This document shows positions 22,963 to 35,564 of a stretch of 64,000 bases of DNA, piece by piece. The translations under genes and the position numbers were made by a program. The stretch covers positions 1,804,501-1,868,500 of the forward strand of contig OZ005698.1 of assembly GCA_963930775.1 (NCBI GenBank). The letters run 5' to 3'. The stretch's first letter is position 1, and every line of letters starts with the position of its first letter. The notes below the pieces were generated by a model. The model ran no database searches. It was given only the letters and a program-made list of their open reading frames with translations, and was not told the origin of the DNA. The stretch is from Cliona cf. orientalis. Its lineage: Eukaryota > Porifera > Demospongiae > Clionaida > Clionaidae.

Positions 22963-23467
22963 TAGTTTCTCAGGCCCGCCCGCATCAAATTTTGAGAAAG
23001 CAAGACTTTTTTTATTTATTTTTCACGTGAGCAGTCACGTGCTAATTAATTTAATTAACAGACAAAAATTGGAATATACACGGTAAAGAGTTCATGAAAC
23101 TAACTGTTTTCTGGCATCTCGAAAGAGTTTGGTTGACATCTCACAACTGAAGTCTCCGTGAAAATGGTATTTAGCCAGCAACTAGCTAGCTATTTTCTTC
23201 AATCTGGTGCAGGCTAAATCTTGTCATCTTGCAAGGTTAGTACGACTGATGAAACTTTTCTCTACTAAATAGAAAGCTAAACTTAATTGTTAGGCTAGAT
23301 ATTCTCTCTGGTTGGACTTCAATACTTGTATTTCAGCACTAGCTTGTATATCAACCACGTGCAGTGCTAGCGAAAATGGGCGTGGTCATTATCGCCACGC
23401 CCATTTTTCATTAAAATAAAAAGCCGCCTCCCGCATGGGTTTTGAAATTTGAAAGCCTGAGAAACTA
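22963..23467. mobile_element. 505-bp MITE with TAGTTTCTCAGGC ends
   Basis: TAGTTTCTCAGGC at the left and its complement at the right bound the element. Imperfect TTAATTAA/GTAATTAA flanks suggest an 8-bp duplication, as in hAT elements. A local palindrome near 23372-23405 (GGGCGTGG/CCACGCCC) is inside. Confidence 0.6.
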
Positions 23468-23822
23468 GTAATTAAGTTTGTTTGGCCTTACGGTACTATG
23501 AAAAAATAATGGTTACAGTAGCTATGGTGATTTATCATGCATGTACCTATGCCATATTATGGACCCTTGGTATCGTAAATGCCATAGCTGCCTACACCTA
23601 TAAGACTATTATACTTAAACACTATTAATAGTTGAAAATGTGAGGGAGCTGTATCAATTAATACCGTGAGATCCAAAAGATTAATGAGTGAATAGGTCTC
23701 GTATTTATTTTTTTATTGCCTGTCTTAAAAGTAGCACTCCATAAATTTATCATACTTACTATACCTTAAATGAGAAAGTTGAGTGGTTTTACACAATGGA
23801 AGATCAGCTTGCTTTAATACTG
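23468..23822. other. Short gene-free interval
   Basis: This is AT-rich sequence between two MITEs in the unit C intron. I see no gene or repeat structure. Confidence 0.3.
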
Positions 23823-24232
23823 ATTACCTCTAATTTAACGGACACCAGAAAAATAATTATTTTGGCCAATGTCCACTATAATTAGAGCACACGAAAATAG
23901 TTGGCGTTCGAAGTGTCCGATGAATTAGAATACGCTTTCACGCATGCGCATTCGGTCAAATGGATGTGCGATCGAGCAGCTACAGAGATTGAGAAAATGA
24001 GACGGTACCTGGAGCTCCCTAGCCTGTCCATGGTAGGAAAGAGAACAACTCGCCTCCTTCATACACTGATATGGGTATAGGTAGCGTGCTAGCACGAGCT
24101 GTCCGCATTAGAACAATGACGTCCCGATAATTAGAACAAAAAAACTTTATTGACTGTCCGGTGTAATTAGAGGTAAAAATAATACGAAATGGTGTCCGGA
24201 TATTTAGAGGTGTCTGTTAAATTAGAGGCAAT
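23823..24232. mobile_element. 410-bp MITE, CCTCTAATTTAACRGACACC ends
   Basis: The left end CCTCTAATTTAACGGACACC is complementary, with few mismatches, to the right end GGTGTCTGTTAAATTAGAGG. Internal copies of the ATTAGAG motif are present. No reading frame is seen. Confidence 0.7.
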
Positions 24233-24416
24233 ACGGTAATAATATTAATATTCATAAGCATGGTTCATAAGTGAGTGTCTTAAAACAACCATTTGCAACT
24301 GACGTCTGTCCAGAATTCATTTAAAATTCTTTCACTTTAATTCTCATGCACCCCAAGGATCCTTCGATATTAATAATTATCTCAAACCACCTTCCTTGTT
24401 TTGTTCCCATGTGCAG

Positions 24417-24601
24417 GAGTTGTTGAGGTATATGGATCGTGGAAGAAGGTAGCCCCTCGACTGGAGAGCTCAGTGTTTGACTCAGAGGTGGAGAAACAGC
24501 TGGAGGAGGCCATGACTGACCACGACTCACACACCATCACCGTGGTAACTAGCGGAGGAAACTCAACAAAGACTGGCTTCTACCCTCTTGATGAGGACTG
24601 A
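24417..24601 (+). pseudogene. BCAS3: BCAS3-like unit C, last exon
   Basis: The open copy encodes GVVEVYGSWKKVAPRLE to FYPLDED-stop with GTGCAG before it. It belongs to a unit that is broken elsewhere. Confidence 0.6.
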
Positions 24602-24791
24602 CACACATCGTTTAGTAGCTATTCTTCTATAATTATTTTAAGCAATGCTTAGATCTGGCAGTCATTATCATAATGGTTAATAATTATTATCACCTTGCAA
24701 CTGATTGTTCAATGTTTATTATTGCAGTATTCAACCATGCATGTACATAATAATATGTATTTCAGCTCGAATAGTTGTGCACGTGCGATCA

Positions 24792-25531
24792 GGCCCAAAC
24801 CCTCCTCCAAAGCTCAAACCTCAGGCCCCCCACTCCCCTGTCCATACCACCAGCGTGGGACTATCAAGGGGGAACCGTGAAATTTCCTCCCTGACCCCTC
24901 TAGAGTCTCGTATGAAAGACCTCATACTCGACGTATACAGTAATAAGTGGATCGGTGAAGAGAAATTTGATACTAGTGAGACAACTGATCATAGTTTGAT
25001 ACCAGCGCTAGCACTCGATGAGCAGCATAAACGCTTACACATTCTTCCTTCAACAGAGAGCCAGGAAGCCTGGAAGCTAGCTTAATCTTCACAGTGGAAA
25101 ACAAGATTTGAGTGTTGAGCTAGCAAGTGACGAAGAGGAAGAGTCACAAACACTTGGTATTGGTGCACTTCTTCCAGCTTTTCCGTCAAGTCTAGTGAGG
25201 ATTAATTAGTCCAGTGGGTAGGGAGTCTAAGTCAAAACTGGATTCGAGTGTTCCTGCTCATATCAGACGGCCAGAGCTACCCAGTCGAGCAACTGGAGGT
25301 GTGCCAAAACTGCCTGTGGAATTGGAACTGGACCTAGGTAGTGCAGAACAGGAATTGATTTCTAGGTCAACTCCAGAAGGAAGTTCTGATCCTGATATTC
25401 TTTCAAGATGTCGGACACACACAGCATCACTTCATCTGGGTCGTTTATCGACGACCAAATAACCTCTGTACCCTTCTTCTCTGCGGATGATCGCAATATT
25501 AACTTCAATCCTTCTGACTCTGAAGTGGTAC
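24792..25531 (+). pseudogene. BCAS3: BCAS3-like unit D, first copied exon, truncated
   Basis: Homology starts at GPNPPPKL, so the TDSTETYSS part is lost. An in-frame stop follows ESQEAWKLA at 25083-25085. A frame change near 25200 and a deletion around 25400 (the QQLPTLH to PFKDQF part is missing) follow. The expected donor GTAAAT is ATAATT here. The exon is not functional. Confidence 0.65.
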
Positions 25532-25661
25532 ATAATTGTATGTACATGTACATGTATTTGAACCTCAAAGTTATAGACTTACACACCCACACACAATCAT
25601 GCACACAATGGCCAATTTTAACTACAATATCTGCTCTTCTGTATTAATTTTATTCCCCTAG

Positions 25662-25824
25662 ATTTGCCTGAAAAGACTGCTAGCTACTCCCTCTATGTGG
25701 TTGGCAGCAATGAAGTGCTATCAGAGCATGTTCTTCAGCCTCAGAGGCTCTCCTCTGCTGCTGATGGAGAGGACGCCCCCATAGAGCTAACCAGGTTCCC
25801 TAAGACGGCGTGGAGGCTGATGGG
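25662..25824 (+). pseudogene. BCAS3: BCAS3-like unit D, exon LPEKTASYSLYV
   Basis: A 163-base exon, open, with intact CCCTAG and GTACGT borders. It reads PEKTASYSLYVVGSNEVLSE. Confidence 0.6.
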
Positions 25825-25908
25825 GTACGTCAGTACACACACACACATACATACACACTGATAACATTGAGCTATGTTACCAGATTCCTGATATGTTAGG
25901 CAACGTGG

Positions 25909-25982
25909 GCTGAGGTAGCTCAGTCTGGGAAAGCGTTAGACTGAAGATCTAAAGGTCCCTGGTTCGATCCCGGGTCTCGGCA
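25909..25982 (+). tRNA. tRNA-Phe (GAA) copy in unit D, probably impaired
   Basis: It has the same anticodon arm (ACTGAAGATCT) and T arm as the unit B gene. The D stem is changed from GAGAGC to GAAAGC, which breaks a pair, and the acceptor has T3, which gives a G-U pair. It may be a decaying copy. Confidence 0.75.
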
Positions 25983-26195
25983 TCACTTCCTTCTGCTTTT
26001 TGGCATCATAATAATAATACTATTACTGTAGAGCTATTATACATGTATATATATGCACATGCACATACGTACATGTGTCTTCCCCAGTCAACTGACTTAA
26101 GATTTTGCTAGCAAATTTGAACTCTTTGCTGCTATAGATCAAATTGATGCATGTATATGTGCATTTAACTCTCAGTGACATAATAATATCTACAG

Positions 26196-26290
26196 GAATC
26201 CACTGACTGGTTCAATTGCCCTTCCACTAGCAGAGGATAACCCTCTCATCACAGCAAATAGTGACTACAAACTGTTCTTAGAGAAGAGAA
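26196..26290 (+). pseudogene. BCAS3: BCAS3-like unit D, exon NPLTGSIALPLAED
   Basis: A 95-base exon, open, with a GTACGT donor. Confidence 0.6.
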
Positions 26291-26407
26291 GTACGTAAGT
26301 CAGCAATCATGAAAGTGTGTATCTTATATGTATACCATAATAATTATGGTGAAGTCAGAGATCTCTGGCTAATCTTGCCATAATACTTGTGTAATGTTCT
26401 ACAGTAT

Positions 26408-27025
26408 ACTTACAAATGCTATATTTGTATATCTCCCTCTGATATATAAATATGACACTGATTTAGCTAAATATCTGCCGGATTTATTATATATCTACGT
26501 CACATTTATAAATTTATATATCACAGCCAGATATATAAATATGGGGCAGATTTATATACCTGAAGCGGATTTACATATATAGGCCTGTTTATACACTATC
26601 TGATGCAGATATATAAACATGGGACAGATTTAGCTATAAGCTTATGAAGATTTTGCATGGTGGGTGTGGCCTAATTAATCTGCCACACCCACCTTAACGC
26701 CATACATACACATACACACAGTAGTATGATATTATAACTGTTGCAGTCCCCACGCAGAACTACTTGTACCACGCCCACCCTGACTCTACCCTTTTGCAAA
26801 CTGCCAGATTTATATATCCCACCCATATTTATAAATATGACCCATGTATATAAATCAGAGGCATGTTTGTAAATATGGCACTGATATATAAATCAGGCCT
26901 ATATTTATAAATCTAAGTCAGATATATTATATCAACCCCATATATATAAATCAGGCAGATATTTAGCTAAATCAGTGCCACATTTATCTATCAGAGGGAG
27001 ATATACAAATGCAGCATTTGTAAGT
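26408..27025. mobile_element. 618-bp AT-rich inverted-repeat element
   Basis: The left end ACTTACAAATGC and the following TATCTCCCTCTGATA are matched in inverse at the right (GAGGGAGATATACAAATGC). Motifs such as ATATATAAAT recur through both arms. It lies in an intron of unit D only. Target-site duplication is unclear. Confidence 0.65.
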
Positions 27026-27425
27026 GTTTTTGACACACTTGGCACCCCATAGTACAGCTCTGTTTGTACAATGTATTAATTTACATGTACATGGATGAAC
27101 AGGGTTTTATACAGGATTTTTCTTCAGAGGGGGGAAATCATGGCGTGCGACAATATACTCAAACTAGGGGGGTCTGGGGGCATGCTCCCCCAGGAAGATT
27201 TTTGAAATTAGGACCTCTGAGACTGCTTCTGGTGGCTCAAGTTCTGAGACTACTTTCACAAGCAAAAAGATTGATCATTGGACAAAAGTTACAAGTATTA
27301 TTATGATAGTTGGCAAATTTCAGGGGGGGGGGGGGAATGCCAGTCAGGGGGGGATATCCCCTGGTTCCCCCACCCCCTCTAAATAAATCACTGCACAGTA
27401 TTACACACTGCACAGAGTAAATTGA

Positions 27426-28229
<804 letters not shown>

Positions 28230-29200
28230 GTAAAGCAGAATTGTTTTATGCAGCAAATTTTAAGTTGGGGGGGGGGGGGACAAATACAAATTCAAGGGGG
28301 GCAGCCCCCATATATTATATATAGGGAAGGCCAATTTCCAAGGGGGGGGGGCAAAAGCACCCCCTGGCCCTCCCCCCCACCCCCCCCCCCCCCCCCCCCC
28401 CATGTAGTTGTAAGATGCTGGTAGACTCTGCACCTCAGTTAGGGTCCTGCATCTAGTTTGTTGGCCCATGATCCCTTCCCATCATTGGCCTACCCTACCC
28501 CTCTTGTATACATGTATCTGACAATTTGCCTTCCTCACTAGGCAATATGGCCAAGGAATACAAAATTACTACAGGTACATGTACAAGAACATGAGAATTG
28601 GGGAGTCTAGGGGTATCACTCAATTACATTATCTACCTCTAAAAAAAGAGGGCATGGGTGGTCTGAGTGAGTAAACAGTGCCTGCTCAGCAGACCTTTGG
28701 CTGTAAAAACAGTTCCAGGGGGACTGACTGCCTGCCCAGGAAGTTGTCCTTTTGGATCCAGGCTCTGTTTTGCAAGCTGTGACTGCTATCTGGTGCTGCA
28801 AAGTTATATACCACAACTATCAGGAATATTCCTTAAAAATTAAATATGATGTATATATATATGTACATGTACATGTATGCCATATGTGATATATGATAGC
28901 ATCCCCAGTTACTGCCCATGGACTAACTGCTGTTTTTGTCCACTCTCAGTGTGTGTGAGAGACCACTACAGTATAAGGCTGGAGGGCATGATCGATATCA
29001 GATATGCCTCCCACTAGCTACATTTGGTATATATTACTATGGTAATAACATCTTATATCAATAAGACCGTTCTCCAGTAGAGCATCCATAGTCAAGTCAT
29101 GTTCAAAAAGTAACAAAACAGAGCTACCCTAGCCCACAATCATAGTATTTAATCAGTGTCCAGCAGTTAGAGCTTGGTGGAAATCATCTATAAGGTATAT
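28230..29200. other. Unit D intron, non-coding, with G/C runs
   Basis: It is equivalent to 179-2100 of unit A, including the G/C-run repeat at 28260-28400 and the first copy of the conserved block (near 28690-28830). No gene is seen. Confidence 0.4.
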
Positions 29201-29206
29201 GTAGAC

Positions 29207-30171
29207 CATGGGCGGATCTAGGGTAGTTCACAGGGTGCCTGTGAACCCCCCCCCCCCCTCCAGCCTTCACTGATTACCCCGCGCGCATGCGCAAGGGGTA
29301 AAGTAATCGGTCGTGTCGTCGTCGTTGTTGTTAGCACAAAAATCGCCATATCTCGAGATATAGGTGTCTAAGCGACTCTTAAGCACAACGAATCAATCGA
29401 ATTCGGCGAAAAACTGGCTTCAGTGTGCGTCAAATCGAGGGATACGGTCCACGAGCGTCACAAATAGTGCCTTTTTGTTGGCCACCGTGGCCACGCCTAT
29501 CGACAGTGCCCACAATGCATATGCATACCACTTTCTGCTCATGCGCACAACTAACGTATGACTGGTAAAGATCGTCAATGTTCTAAATAATGCTCGTGAT
29601 GTCTATAGTGACTGAAATCTGAAGCCCAATCAAAATGTAAGATAGCTATACTACTATTAATATGTATAGAAATTCATATCTTCCTAGTGTGGGCTAGGTT
29701 TGGGTGCAGAGAGTGCTTTTTCAAATATCACCGGGACCCCCAAGTAGCTACAACTAAGCAGCATTTCCATTAGCTATTTCTTTGAAATTCACAAAATTGT
29801 AGCCATTCACCGAAAGTAAGTCTATAGATTGCGCAATGTGCGCGCGGGGTACGTGCTCTACAGAGCTCTAGTTTAGAAAGGCAAAGGACTTGCCGCTATA
29901 ATATTCTTACTTATGAACCCAAGGCTTCAAACCAGTGAACTATACTACATATCTGATAAACATTCTGTACTAAATCAGACTAAAACAACCTGAAAAGTTA
30001 AGTTTTCATGGTTCTCTAGCAGTTTGTCACCATGCAGTACATGCAGGACGTGCAGTAGTACTTGCTGCCCGTTTGTGGGCGTGGTTTTTCCGAAAACGGG
30101 CGTGGTCCCCATTAGCGCGCATGCGCACCCAAACGGTGAACCTCCCCCCAGGAAATCCTGGATCCGCCCCT
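29207..30171. mobile_element. 0.97-kb element, CATGGGCGGATC...GATCCGCCCCTG ends
   Basis: The terminal motif GGGCGGATC with its complement GATCCGCCC is common in hAT-type MITEs. GTAGAC occurs at both borders (29201-29206 and 30173-30177 region). Unit A has the uninterrupted sequence ATGTAGACTACAAATTAATA near 2102, which defines the insertion point. The duplication looks 5-6 bp, so hAT assignment is tentative. Part of it recurs inverted at 21460-21880. Confidence 0.65.
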
Positions 30172-30465
30172 GTAGACTACAAATTAATAGAGAACATGAG
30201 AATTGGGAATCACTCCAATTACATTAGGTACCACTGAAGAGGATGTGAGTGATCTGAGTGAGTGAACAGTGCCTGCTCAGCAGACCTTTTGCTATAAACA
30301 GGGGACTGCCCAAGGAGTTTTCCTTTCAGATGCCCTGTTTTGCATGCATGCAGTTTAGTGCTGCAAAGTTGCAAATTTGTGCAAAGAAGTCGCTATAGCT
30401 TTTCCCACAATCAAGCTAGCTGAGAAGTGCACTACACTTTCAAGTTGCTGAATTATTAGTACAAA

Positions 30466-30734
30466 ATGACTAAAACTACTAAAGAGTATCAAACTCTAGT
30501 TCGTTGTACTGTGGATCTCGAACTAGCTATGAAGATGGAGCTAATCTCTCTTGGAGCTGAACTGGTATCTGCAGAACTGATAACTCCAGAGCAATATCAT
30601 GAGGCTAGAAATCTTCACATACCACTTAGCGTGCGTGCTGCTAACCTAGTTTATTTTATCCAAATCAAAGTGCAGCAGGACCCAGAGTGTTTCCATGTCT
30701 TTGTTGATGTCCTGAAGAATACCAGTATTAACAA
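30466..30734 (+). pseudogene. Nested CARD-like gene, copy D, exon 1
   Basis: The open exon reads MTKTTKEYQTLVRCTVDLEL, then ELITPEQYHEARNLHIP and RAANLVYFIQIKV. The donor is intact. It joins in phase to the exon at 31229, which contains an early stop, so this copy would give a shortened protein with a complete CARD-like domain. Confidence 0.55.
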
Positions 30735-31228
30735 GTATGTACATGTAGAAGTACCCAGATGCCGTGCATGTTGTTGCGTGGTGATAATGGCAGCTATATA
30801 TATTTATATAACTATTGTGGCTTTTTCTCCCAGTATCCTTGTCCCTAGAGAGCGTAGGCACCACAGGGCTCTACATGATATGCATAGATTGTGAATTACT
30901 ACAGAATCTACCTCCAAATTCATACAGGGTTTAGCATGATGATAATAAGATTTGTAGTCACAGGGCAAAGTCTTCATAGATCAATGACTTTTCCAGCTTG
31001 AAATAAATCGTAGCTGTTAAAGGGTACAGTATCTTCTGTAAATTTTTACAGTTTTGCCAAAATCAATATTCAGAGTTTTTAGCCATGCATAGCACAATTG
31101 AATTTAGTGGAAAGAATTTTCATGGATTTCCTGACCCTATAGAAATGCTGAATGTCAATTTTTTAAGATATTTGTCTCTCACTAGCCACATGCAAAAGAA
31201 TGACTACATGTATGTATGTATGTAATAG

Positions 31229-31307
31229 ATCTCTTGTGGAGAAGCTAGTACTGACCTACAGTGTGGTGGAGGGGTTATCTGCTAACAACCTCAAGGTGCC
31301 TGCTTAA
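31229..31307 (+). pseudogene. Nested CARD-like gene, copy D, exon 2 with early stop
   Basis: The exon reads SLVEKLVLTYSVVEGLSANN and KVPA, then TAA at 31305-31307, created by a small insertion (CTTAAGTC) relative to the other copies. Homology continues to about 31390. Confidence 0.55.
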
Positions 31308-32274
31308 GTCCCATATCCTCAATGGTGGTTGGCAAAGGCAGGCGGCTGATCCAGCTCAGATGAGTCTAAATACTGACTTTGTTTTTTTTTTTGCCTTTTA
31401 TAAGGAGTTTTGTGGCCCTCACACAATCATTTGAATTGTACTACAGTGGTTGCTGTGAATCCATAGAATGCTTAGTAGTTGCTAGGGGAAAGGAATGTAA
31501 TCTATAGTGGCAGACTAGCCACGTGCATGTGTACATGTAACTGAAGTTTATGATTTGCAGCCATGCAGAATGGACCGTGACAGTATAAGGTCTTCCACCC
31601 CTCAACAACATTAGAGGGGATGGATGATAGTAGTACCAGTTTAGCTTATACAGCTTTCACTGACCTGTGCTGTTGTTTGTGGTTGCTTCTCTATAGCTAG
31701 TCCAGTGTGTACCATACCAGTTATAGCTATTCTACTGGAAACATACACATGCATGTACTTAAGATCTGCTGAATCTAGCAAGCTGCTGCTGATAAATGTG
31801 TGCACTGGTATATTATTATGACTTACAAAGCACCACACTATCTATATTATGTGTGTCCAAGTATAAAAACAATTATTATTGAAGAATGAAATAGGGATAA
31901 TAAATTTTATTCTACTGACTCTAGATCTATGATAATAATATTAATATGCGTGTCCAGGAGTGGCACTGTGTGTCCAACCATGAGATGGCAATATTAATTT
32001 TGATGAGCATGAACCTCCTAGGAGATATATTATATTATTCCGCAACCATAATATTATTCATGCACAAATGAGGTTAACCAACAGAATGTGATGTTAACAA
32101 GTATGTGTTCTGTAACCACCCTTTATCACTGGCTTCTGATCATTGACAAGAGTTCATCTTTAGTTCAATCATATTCTTTCATTTACTAGCTACCCAATAT
32201 AGACCCCAAAGCCCTTGCCAATAATGTTAATAATTTATCGCAAAAGCCACTTCCGTGTTTCTTCCCATGTGCAG

Positions 32275-32455
32275 GAGTAGTTGAGGTGTATCGATCATGG
32301 AAGAAGGTAGCCCCTCGACTGGAGAGCTCAGTGTTTGAGTCAGAGGTGGAGAAACAGCTGGAGGAGGCCATGAGTGACCACGACTCACACACCATCACCG
32401 TGGTAACCAGCGGAGGAATTCAACAAAGACCGGCTTCTACCCTCTCGATGAGGAT
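32275..32455 (+). pseudogene. BCAS3: BCAS3-like unit D, last exon, frameshifted
   Basis: The copy opens GVVEVYRSWKKVAPRLE, but a base is lost in GGAGGAATTC near 32416. The final FYPLDED segment is therefore out of frame. Confidence 0.65.
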
Positions 32456-32734
32456 TGATACACGTCGTTTGTTAGCTATTCTTCTATAATTATTTTAAGC
32501 AGTGCTTAGATCTGGCAGTCATTATCATAATGGTTAATATTGTTATCACCTTGCAACTGATTGTTCAATGTTTATAATTGCAGTATTCAGCCATGTATTT
32601 CGTAATTAATTTTCATGCAACTAGCTAGAATAATACTAATAGTTGTGCACGTGCGATGAAGGCAAGTTCTATTCTAATTATTGCTTACGAAAATATAATT
32701 TCTCGAAGTTGTGCATGCACAAAGCAACCAGATC

Positions 32735-33108
32735 CAGAGGAGGTAGGACACGCTTGACCTTTGGCTAATAGTTCACTAATTAAATTGCTAGTATAGGCTT
32801 TTGTGAAGGATTTTGGAGAATATCGATATCGTTGTGATTCGAACTCAGCGCTATTGATTTAGTGGGGTAGCCCCTCTTAGTTAGCACTGTAGAGCAATTT
32901 TTAGGTCCTTGGAATATTAATCAAAGCGGCTAATTGACATTCCAAAGACCTAAAAATTGCTCTTTAGTGCTAACTAAGAGGGGCTCCCCCACTAACTCAA
33001 TAGCGCTGAGTTCGAAAATCACAACGATATCCTCTTCACGAAAGCCTATAATAGCAATTTAATTAGTGAAACTATTAGCCAAAGGTCAAGCGTGTCCTAC
33101 CTCCTCTG
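32735..33108. mobile_element. 374-bp palindromic MITE with 9-bp duplication
   Basis: The element is almost one perfect palindrome. The ends are CAGAGGAGGTAGGACACGC and its complement, and AACCAGATC flanks both sides (32726-32734, 33109-33117). The uninterrupted site AACCAGATCTGGAGG is present near 7429 and 15970. A 9-bp duplication fits MULE-type elements. Both arms contain GAGTTCGAAT/ATTCGAACTC, which resembles a pol III B box. Confidence 0.9.
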
Positions 33109-33123
33109 AACCAGATCGGGAGG

Positions 33124-33198
33124 TAGTCTCGCTAGCCACACCCTTCAATCTCAAGAGAAAGAAATTCCTCGGATTGTGGGGTGTGGCTTGCGAGACTA
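33124..33198. mobile_element. 75-bp hairpin MITE, TAGTCTCG family
   Basis: TAGTCTCGCTAGCCACACCC and its complement form the ends, flanked by ATCGGGAGG and ATCTGGAGG, a 9-bp duplication with one mismatch. It is inserted 16 bp from the palindromic element. Confidence 0.8.
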
Positions 33199-33343
33199 AT
33201 CTGGAGGTAAGTGAAGAGGATTGCTCGATAATTACAACCTAGCTAACGGCCACATAAAGTGATAATGAACGAGAACTCGTATTATGAAATACTTACTTAT
33301 CTATATCTCCCCAGCTTTCCTCTCATGATGAATGGAATTTCAG

Positions 33344-33511
33344 GTTCTGACAGCACAGAGACTTACTCCTCTGCTAAGCCTCCTGCTTTCCTTAGGGTGC
33401 AGGGCCCTAACCCTCCTCCAAAGCTCGAACCTCAGGCCCCCCACTCCCCTATCCACACCACCAGCGTGGGACTATCGAGGGGGAACCGTGAAATTTCCTC
33501 CCTGACCCTAC
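33344..33511 (+). pseudogene. BCAS3: BCAS3-like unit E, exon stub
   Basis: The stub reads SDSTETYSSAKPPAFL to REISSLT, then is cut by the element at 33514. Homology to the other units resumes for only a few bases after 34116 and ends. This is the right breakpoint of the array. A small deletion places an acceptor-like TTTCAG directly before GTTCTGAC. Confidence 0.65.
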
Positions 33512-33513
33512 TA

Positions 33514-34115
33514 CAGTAGAACTTCCGAATAACCGACACCTTGGGAGCAGGCTTTTTGTCCTTTATATGGAGGTTGTCCCTTTATAGAAGCGGAGACAAT
33601 TTACATACTAATATATAATTATATAGTCTACACATTATGATAGCTATATATATAGCTAGTTAGCGTTTGCAGAGGTGACTGGAGAAAGAATCAACAGGAA
33701 AGCAGGATATGAGCTGGATTTGAGTCTACTCAATTTAAGTAGCTACTGTGTATAAACTTGAATTGTATCATGCATTGATGCATTGCCCAGACCTTCAAGA
33801 GAGCACCCCTCCTACAAAGGGGGAAGGGCCTGGCTAGGTACAGGGGAGGTATAGGCTATATAGGCATCATGATTACGTCACTGGCCGCGAAAAGGGGTGT
33901 GGCTTCCTGGCCGTCCGCTATTTAGAAGTAAAATTATACTGAGATGTTCAATCGGGTCCGAACAATCCATCCGTTATAGAGAATTGAGAGGTTGTCCGCT
34001 CCTCGGAGGTTCGTAATGTACTAAGTCTATGGCAAATTCAATCCGTTCCATAGCGGTTGTCCGTTATATAGTGGGTGGTCGCTCCTGGGAGGGTCCGTTA
34101 TGAGAAGTTCCACTG
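33514..34115. mobile_element. 602-bp pogo/Tigger-like MITE
   Basis: The left end CAGTAGAACTTCCGAATAAC and the right end GAGAAGTTCCACTG are inverted relatives, flanked by TA (33512-33513, 34116-34117). The CAGTRGAAC start with TA duplication is typical of pogo/Tigger elements. The inner sequence repeats GGTTGTCC/GTCCGTTAT motifs. Confidence 0.75.
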
Positions 34116-34117
34116 TA

Positions 34118-35564
34118 GAGTAAGCGATCAAATATCGGCCACAACGTATATTCGGACGATCATACCTCAAAAACAAGAAGAGCTGTGATCATCGCTCTTG
34201 CGCCAGAATGTAGGCCAGGCCAAGTGCTAGTTGCGTACCAATCGCGAACTAACCACGCCCAAAACTGTTGGATTTACAGCAGGAAATGTATCAGCGTCCG
34301 ATTATAGCAAAACACACTGTTAAAAATGGTGTGTTGTTCAACACACTAAATTTTGTGGTCAGATTTCACTAGTGTGTTGTATAACACACTTGTGTTCCAC
34401 TGACACACGAAGTGTGTTGCTGGACACACATGTTCACTCAGTACATAGGAAGTGTGCTATCTGACACACTTTAATAGTAGGTGTGCAAAATTGCACACTT
34501 GTATGTGTGTTGTGATACACTCACAGGGGTGTTGGTATGGCAATGGGGGCGGGGCTACCACTATCATTACGTCATTGGGTTAATTACGCATGCGCATATT
34601 GATTAGCTCTGTGGCAGCTGCTCTCCAGTTTGAATCTTTGGGCAGCTCTCCATGGCTCTCTGACCGTGAAATGGTGACTTCTAACTGCATAAGTGAGTTT
34701 AGTAAGTGGTTAAGATAATATTTATGTGCAGCATAAGTGGTTTATTCCCTCTTCTACTCCAAATAAGTACCACCAGTCTTTTAGGAAGTGTAGCTAGTTG
34801 CATGCTAAACTTGCCATCTTTTTCGGTCACTGTCTCTGGACTGGCCTCCCTTTTAGAGTTTACTTACATGCAGGGGGTGGTATTCTAGACTAAAATATGC
34901 TTACAATCCGTTATTGCCCAGATTAATGGCCATAAGAAGCATGGAGCAATCGTTTCAATACCTGAATGAAAAATGTTCTCTCAACCTTCTCTACTTACTG
35001 CCCTCGAGAGAGTGTTTGTGCATTGTACAGTGCCTCCAACCTGCAGAATTGTCTATCAGTGTAAAGGTCATGCAATATCAGTGTTTTTGAAGGTCCATCA
35101 GTGGAACAGTAGATCAATATAATATAACTATACAATGCACAAGTATGTTTGATGTCACACTACATGCTATGTACATGGTGTAATCTAGTACAGTGCGCAT
35201 GCGCAGATGAAAGCACCACCATTATGGAGTAGACCACACCCCTCACTGCAGGCCAAGAGCAGCTGCTCAAACTCACCATGTAATGGCGACATTGTCACAC
35301 TGTTCGAACGTCGAATCTACCACCACACCATGACAAAGAGCAGACATCATCTCTCGCTTTGTTCGGTTTACCATTCTACTATCCATGGGCTATCAATTTC
35401 CGTGAATATGGGATTCCGGTGCGTGGTCCGTTTTTCAATCAGTATTTCCGGGAAAACACGGACGAATCCGGGTAGTTGGAGGCACTGATTGTGGTAGATT
35501 CTGTATGTATCGGTTCCTTAGATGACATCATTATCGTGAATTATTATAGTACATCATTTGTACT
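34118..35564. other. Intergenic region with ACACAC/GTGTGT repeat cluster
   Basis: From about 34310 to 34530 short motifs of GTGTGTTG and CAACACAC type alternate in both directions (ACACACTAAATTTTG, GAAGTGTGTTGCTGG), suggesting a decayed inverted-repeat element. The remainder to 35564 shows no gene I can support. A short open frame at 35207-35488 has no recognised domain. Confidence 0.4.
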
